From NCBI GenBank assembly GCA_947597925.1, contig CANQFA010000002.1, positions 1 through 64,000 on the forward strand: 64,000 bases of DNA. The letters run 5' to 3'. The notes below the pieces were generated by a model. The model saw only the letters and a program-made list of their open reading frames with translations. It made no database searches and was not told the origin of the DNA. Positions 60,500 through 64,000 of this stretch are shown here, one piece after another; the stretch's first letter is position 1; the number at the start of each line of letters is the position of its first letter. The position numbers and the translations under genes are program-made. Source of the stretch: an uncultured Clostridia bacterium. Its GTDB lineage: Bacteria > Bacillota > Clostridia > Christensenellales > Borkfalkiaceae.

Positions 60500-61216
60500 A
60501 TGGCGCGAAAGATCTTATTGACGTCGGGCAAGGGAGGGGTCGGCAAGACGACGGTGTGCTGCAATCTCGCCGTCCAGCTCGCAAGGCGGGGATGCCGCGT
60601 CATCCTGTGCGACCTCGACCTCGGCCTCAACAATGCCGACATCGCCCTCGGTCTGGAAAACAGGGCGGCATATGGGCTGCTCGATGCCGTGGAGGGGAAG
60701 TGCCGCGCACGGCAGACCCTCGTGAAACATCCACGCTATCCCACCCTCTTTACCATCTCCAGCAGCCGCACGGGAGAGGACTATCTCTCGGCGCAGGCGG
60801 TGCGGCTCATCCTCGACTCCCTCTCGCCGCAGTTCGACTTCATCCTCCTCGACTCGCCCGCCGGGGTAGGGGAGGGATTCCGCCGTGCCGCCGCCTGCAG
60901 TGAGGAGGCCATCCTCGTCACGACGCCTCACCTCGCCTCCATGCGGGATGCCGATACCGCGCTCGGCCGCCTCATCGACTACCGCCTTTCCGTCCTCGGT
61001 ATCGTCGTCAATCAGGTGCGAAGGGACCTCATGCGGCGGGGCGACGTCCTCACCGAGGGGGAGATCTCGGCCGCCCTCCGCCTTCCCGTCCTCGCCTCCG
61101 TCCCCGCCGACGACACCATCTTTTTGGAGAGCGTCTCCGAGCGCTCCCGCGCCTTCCGTGCCCTCGCCGACGCCGTCCTCCGCGCAGGGGCACAGGGCGC
61201 CCGTAAGGACGCATGA
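60500..61216 (+). CDS. minD: MinD-like septum-site ATPase
   Basis: 238 residues from ATG 60500 (GGAGGAAATC upstream). Deviant Walker A 'SGKGGVGKTT', 'VILCDLDLGLNNADIALGLENRAAYGLLDAVEGKC' (MinD signature region), 'FILLDSPAGVGEGFRRA', 'EAILVTTPHLASMRDADTALG', 'VVNQVRRDLMRRGDVL'. Classical MinD is ~265 residues and ends in an amphipathic membrane helix; here the C-terminus ('SERSRAFRALADAVLRAGAQG') is short. Positions cell division at midcell together with MinC/MinE; the adjacent overlapping gene is MinE-like. No minC is seen here. Confidence 0.85.
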   Translation: MARKILLTSGKGGVGKTTVCCNLAVQLARRGCRVILCDLDLGLNNADIALGLENRAAYGLLDAVEGKCRARQTLVKHPRYPTLFTISSSRTGEDYLSAQAVRLILDSLSPQFDFILLDSPAGVGEGFRRAAACSEEAILVTTPHLASMRDADTALGRLIDYRLSVLGIVVNQVRRDLMRRGDVLTEGEISAALRLPVLASVPADDTIFLESVSERSRAFRALADAVLRAGAQGARKDA

Positions 61217-61434
61217 GAGGGGACAGAGAGCGGCTTGCCCGCCTCCTCGAGCGGGACAAGACGATGAAGGAACCCTCGCGGCAGGCGGCACTTGCGGAGT
61301 TCAAGCGGGTGGCGGAGGAATTTTTCGAGACGGACGGCGGCTTCCTCCTCACCGCGCACGAGGGCAAGAAGGGGACGGAGGTCGTCTTTACCTTCCGCAT
61401 CGTGCGGGCAAAAAATTTCACCACGCTTTCCTGA
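61213..61434 (+). CDS. MinE-like small protein
   Basis: 73 residues, ATGA overlap with the MinD gene. It begins with a basic segment 'RERLARLLERDKTMKEPSRQAALAEFKRVAEEFFETDGGFLLTAHEGKKGTEVVFTFRIV'; the layout (short charged N-terminal helix, D/K-E/R helix with VAEEFFE, then beta strands ending in an I-V strand) matches MinE topological-specificity domains (helix followed by beta strands), but identity is low. If MinE, it would stimulate the MinD ATPase. Operon position is the strongest support. Confidence 0.6.
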   Translation: MRGDRERLARLLERDKTMKEPSRQAALAEFKRVAEEFFETDGGFLLTAHEGKKGTEVVFTFRIVRAKNFTTLS

Positions 61435-61452
61435 AAAATTTCTCCCATAATG

Positions 61453-61482
61453 TTGACATTATGAAACAAGCCGTGCTATAAT
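61453..61482 (+). promoter_or_regulatory. degV promoter
   Basis: TTGACA (61453-61458), 18 bp, TATAAT (61477-61482); CGGAGGA (61492-61498) before ATG 61504. Confidence 0.9.
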
Positions 61483-61503
61483 AGTAGGTAACGGAGGAAT
61501 GAT

Positions 61504-62373
61504 ATGCGGAATTTTGTCATCTTGACGGATACGGGGAGCGACCTCCCCAAGGACTACTATGCGGCACACGCCGTCGAGGAGATCCCGCTCGGCTACACGA
61601 TGGACGGGGTGACTTACGGCGGAGAGGAGGGCGGCTCCCTCGCGGTGAAGGAGTTCTATGCCCGTCTGCGCGGCGGCTCCATGCCCAAGACCTTTCAGGC
61701 GACCCCCGACCAGGCTTACAGGCATTTCGAGGCGCACGCGAAGAGGGGAGAGGACATGCTCGTGCTCGCCTTCTCTTCGGGCCTTTCGGGCACTTACAAT
61801 AGCTATGTCCTCGCCGCAAGGGAACTTACGGAGAACTATCCCGAGGTGAAGATCGAGGTCGTGGACACGAAGTGCGCCTCCTACGGGCAGGGCCTCCTCG
61901 TGGACTACTGCGTGCGGAAAGCGGACGGCGGCGCCTCCCTCGCGGAGACCAAGGCCTATGCCGAAGAGCTCGTCCCGCGCATCTGTCACTACTTCACGGT
62001 GGAGGACCTCTTTCACCTGCACCGCGGCGGCAGAGTCTCTGCGGCGACGGCGGTCGTGGGCAGCATGCTCAAGATAAAACCCGTCCTGCATGTCGACGGA
62101 GAGGGGCACCTCATCGCCATCGGCAAGGCAATGGGCAGGAAGAAGTCCATCTCGGCCATCGCCGAAAAATTTCGGGAACTTCAGGAGCTCGGCCCGGATG
62201 ACCCCGTCTTCTTCAGCCACGGCGACTGCGCGGGGGATGTAAATTTCCTGCTCGAACTTCTCAAAGACGACCTCGCGGGAAGGAGGGTGGAGGTCGCGGA
62301 CATCGGCCCCGTCATCGGCACCCATTCGGGCGCGGGCACCCTCGCCATCTTCTTCCTCGGAAAGCATCGGTAA
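61504..62373 (+). CDS. DegV-family fatty-acid-binding protein (FakB-like)
   Basis: 289 residues. Two-domain DegV pattern: 'ILTDTGSDLPKDYY', 'IPLGYTMDGVTYGGEEGG', 'MPKTFQATPDQAYRHFEAHAKRGEDMLVLAFSSGLSGTYNSYVLAA' (fatty-acid carboxylate loop TSQ/SSGLSGTY), 'VVDTKCASYGQGLLVDYC', 'HLHRGGRVSAATAVVGSMLKIKPVLHVDGEGHLI', 'PVIGTHSGAGTLAIFF'. Family members bind acyl chains and hand them to the FakA kinase; FakA is not here. Monocistronic. Confidence 0.93.
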   Translation: MRNFVILTDTGSDLPKDYYAAHAVEEIPLGYTMDGVTYGGEEGGSLAVKEFYARLRGGSMPKTFQATPDQAYRHFEAHAKRGEDMLVLAFSSGLSGTYNSYVLAARELTENYPEVKIEVVDTKCASYGQGLLVDYCVRKADGGASLAETKAYAEELVPRICHYFTVEDLFHLHRGGRVSAATAVVGSMLKIKPVLHVDGEGHLIAIGKAMGRKKSISAIAEKFRELQELGPDDPVFFSHGDCAGDVNFLLELLKDDLAGRRVEVADIGPVIGTHSGAGTLAIFFLGKHR

Positions 62374-62382
62374 TGCCGAAGA

Positions 62383-62416
62383 CTCCTCTGCGAATTTGCG
62401 CGGAGGAGCCTTTTTT
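62383..62416 (+). terminator. Rho-independent terminator after degV
   Basis: CTCCTC ... GAGGAG with inner GCG/CGC-type pairing, then CCTTTTTT; the next promoter begins directly after it. Confidence 0.75.
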
Positions 62417-62418
62417 GC

Positions 62419-62447
62419 TTGACGGAAAGTGCGGAAACGTGTATACT
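62419..62447 (+). promoter_or_regulatory. Malic enzyme promoter
   Basis: TTGACG (62419-62424), 17 bp, TATACT (62442-62447); TAAGGAGA at about 62455 before ATG 62469. Confidence 0.85.
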
Positions 62448-62468
62448 TCATCATGTAAGGAGACAGCC

Positions 62469-63641
62469 ATGGACTACAGAAAAGAATCCCTGAAATTACA
62501 TGCAGAGTGGAGAGGAAAGATAGAGGTCACCCCCCGCGTGGAGGTGGACTCCCGCGAAAAACTCTCCCTCGCCTATACCCCCGGCGTCGCAGAGCCCTGC
62601 CTCGCCATTCAGCAGGACCCCGAAAAGAGCTTCGAGCTCACCCGCCGCTGGAATACGGTGCCCGTCATCACGGACGGAACTGCCGTCTTGGGCCTCGGCG
62701 ACATCGGCCCCGAGGCGGGCATGCCCGTGATGGAGGGCAAGTGCGCCCTCTTTAAGGCATTCGGCGGCGTCGATGCCATCCCGCTCTGCATCCGCTCCAA
62801 GGACACCGACGAGATCGTGCGTACCATAGAGCTCCTCGCGGGCTCCTTCGGCGGCATCAATCTCGAGGACATCGCCGCGCCCCGCTGCTTCGAGATCGAG
62901 CGGCGGCTCATCGAGGACCTCGATATCCCCGTCTTCCACGACGACCAGCACGGCACCGCAGTCGTCACCGCGGCCGCTCTCCTCAACGCCCTCAGACTCG
63001 TCGGGAAAAAGATAGAGGGCTTCCGTGCCGTCATCAACGGTGCGGGGGCGGCGGGCATCGCCATCGCGAAATATCTCCTCAAGATGCAGGCGGGGGACAT
63101 CATCCTCTGCGACAGGCAGGGCATCCTCTGCGCGGGCGACGGGAAGCTCACGGCCGCCAAGGAGGAGATCGCGCAGCTGACCAACCGCGAAAAGAAGACG
63201 GGCACCCTCGCCGACGCCATGCGGGGAGCCGACGTCTTCATCGGCGTCTCGGGCCCCAACTGCGTCACCAAGGAGATGATAAAGAGCATGGCAAGGGATG
63301 CCATCGTCTTTGCTTGTGCCAACCCGACCCCCGAGATCTCGCGCGAAGACGCCCTTGAGGCGGGTGCGGCGGTCGTCGGCACGGGCTCCTCGGAAAAGCC
63401 CAACCAGATCAACAATGTTCTCGTCTTCCCCGGGCTCTTCCGCGGCGCGCTCGACGTGAGGGCCTCGAAGATAAACTTCGAGATGATGTACGCGGCCTCC
63501 GAGGCGATCGCCTCCTGCGTGGGAGAAAAAGAGCTCACGCGGGACTATATCCTGCCCTACGCCTATGACCTCGCCGCACACGAGAAGGTGGCAAAGGCCG
63601 TCGCCGAAGCCGCGAGAAGGACAAAGGTAGCAAAACTCTGA
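62469..63641 (+). CDS. NAD(P)-dependent malic enzyme
   Basis: 390 residues, the short bacterial form. 'LSLAYTPGVAEPCLAIQQDP' (catalytic Tyr), 'VITDGTAVLGLGDIGPEAGMPVMEGKCALFKAFGGVDAIPLC', 'INLEDIAAPRCFEIE' (metal/Lys region), 'PVFHDDQHGTAVVTAAALLNAL', nucleotide-binding 'VINGAGAAGIAIAKYLL'. Oxidatively decarboxylates malate to pyruvate. Connects to the class I fumarase genes for C4-acid metabolism. Confidence 0.96.
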   Translation: MDYRKESLKLHAEWRGKIEVTPRVEVDSREKLSLAYTPGVAEPCLAIQQDPEKSFELTRRWNTVPVITDGTAVLGLGDIGPEAGMPVMEGKCALFKAFGGVDAIPLCIRSKDTDEIVRTIELLAGSFGGINLEDIAAPRCFEIERRLIEDLDIPVFHDDQHGTAVVTAAALLNALRLVGKKIEGFRAVINGAGAAGIAIAKYLLKMQAGDIILCDRQGILCAGDGKLTAAKEEIAQLTNREKKTGTLADAMRGADVFIGVSGPNCVTKEMIKSMARDAIVFACANPTPEISREDALEAGAAVVGTGSSEKPNQINNVLVFPGLFRGALDVRASKINFEMMYAASEAIASCVGEKELTRDYILPYAYDLAAHEKVAKAVAEAARRTKVAKL

Positions 63642-63648
63642 AATTTCG

Positions 63649-63681
63649 CGCCGTACCCTCGGACATGGGTGCGGCGTCTTT
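63649..63681 (+). terminator. Terminator after malic enzyme
   Basis: CGCCGTACCC / GGGTGCGGCG stem with one G-T pair and an 8-nt loop, then TCTTT. Confidence 0.78.
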
Positions 63682-63788
63682 CGTCCCGCGAGAAAATTTT
63701 CCTTTGCAAAAGCCCGCGGAGAGGGGAGAGCCCTTGCCCGCGCGCGTGAAAAAGTTTTTCTCTTCGGGCAAAAATTCCGTCAAAACCG

Positions 63789-63817
63789 TTGACGAACGGA
63801 CGAAAATCGGCTAAAAT
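63789..63817 (+). promoter_or_regulatory. prs promoter
   Basis: TTGACG (63789-63794), 17 bp, TAAAAT (63812-63817); GGGAGG at 63851-63856 precedes GTG 63867. Confidence 0.82.
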
Positions 63818-63866
63818 AGTATCGGCGCGGGAAAGCGCCCCAATATACGAGGGAGGAATATCCAAG

Positions 63867-64000
63867 GTGATCACTCACGGAAACGAAATCAAGCTGTTCG
63901 CGGGCAACTCCAACCGTCCCCTTGCGGAGGCAATTGCCAAGAAGCTCAATACGAGCCTCGGCGATGTCGAAGTCACGAAATTTTCGGACGGCGAGACGTC
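63867..64000 (+). CDS. prs: Ribose-phosphate pyrophosphokinase (3' end outside window)
   Basis: Only the first 44 codons are visible, from GTG 63867 with a good Shine-Dalgarno. 'IKLFAGNSNRPLAEAIAKKL' and 'VEVTKFSDGET' are the N-terminal PRPP synthetase motifs. Product is PRPP for purine, pyrimidine and histidine synthesis; it ties to the ade/rdgB purine genes functionally. Confidence 0.9.
   Translation, partial: MITHGNEIKLFAGNSNRPLAEAIAKKLNTSLGDVEVTKFSDGET

Overview
The window is a GC-rich, densely coded stretch of a Gram-positive-type chromosome. The gene set fits Clostridia (Firmicutes): luxS, split class I fumarase, YitT and DegV proteins, CPBP protease, BioY, a MinD homologue, adenine deaminase, ArsR/CadA, FeoAB, MBG/InlB-type surface proteins without LPXTG anchors, and a pyridine-nucleotide-site-deficient thioredoxin-reductase-like flavoprotein. 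A gut lineage such as Christensenellales is plausible, but that is inference. No rRNA, tRNA, CRISPR array, phage or insertion-sequence transposase was seen.

Layout. 1-15.25 kb: a tightly coupled surface operon (giant MBG-repeat protein cut by the left edge, lipoprotein, ABC ATPase, polytopic permease, Big2/beta-helix surface protein, LURP-one-like protein) closed by a strong terminator. 15.3-22.4 kb: GH2 glycosidase, thioredoxin-reductase-like protein, esterase with a long Pro/Val/Glu/Ala repeat tail, CNNM/CBS protein, THUMP RNA methyltransferase. 22.5-26.1 kb: MarR regulator plus a zinc-ribbon/MacB-like ABC exporter. 26.1-31.8 kb: two very small or Cys-rich proteins, a repeat island, Na/Pi cotransporter, a GH51-like protein lacking its catalytic motif, and RNA-modification enzymes. 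31.9-40.5 kb: membrane-anchored surface protein, DUF378, feoAB, a second pseudouridine synthase, arsR-cadA, and a Cys-cluster HTH regulator. 40.6-45.7 kb: InlB-repeat surface protein and a drug-type ABC exporter. 45.7-55.1 kb: ade-rdgB-yfcE-like, YitT, luxS, fumarase (minus), CPBP-rlmH, M14 peptidase, tadA, HTH/pentapeptide-like membrane protein. 55.2-64 kb: repeat island, ABC-F, radical SAM, metK, bioY, minD plus a MinE-like gene, degV, malic enzyme and the start of prs.

Expression signals are unusually readable. Many genes have near-consensus -35/-10 boxes with 17 bp spacing and Rho-independent hairpins. A striking subset (GH2, RlmI-like methyltransferase, HTH regulator, ade, CPBP protease, radical SAM protein) has TATAAT only 6-9 nt before ATG and no Shine-Dalgarno, so these transcripts should be leaderless. 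Others (metK, malic enzyme, degV, prs, arsR) have ordinary leaders with a ribosome binding site.

Best candidates for new biology: the six-gene surface/ABC operon; the GH51-like pseudoenzyme beside a Na/Pi transporter; the NADPH-site-deficient thioredoxin-reductase-like flavoprotein; the 158-nt overlap between feoB (with a degenerate G4 motif) and a pseudouridine synthase; the Cys/Gly/Asn-rich protein behind a structured leader; the HTH protein with a four-Cys insertion; and two short ORFs of 23 and 42 residues.
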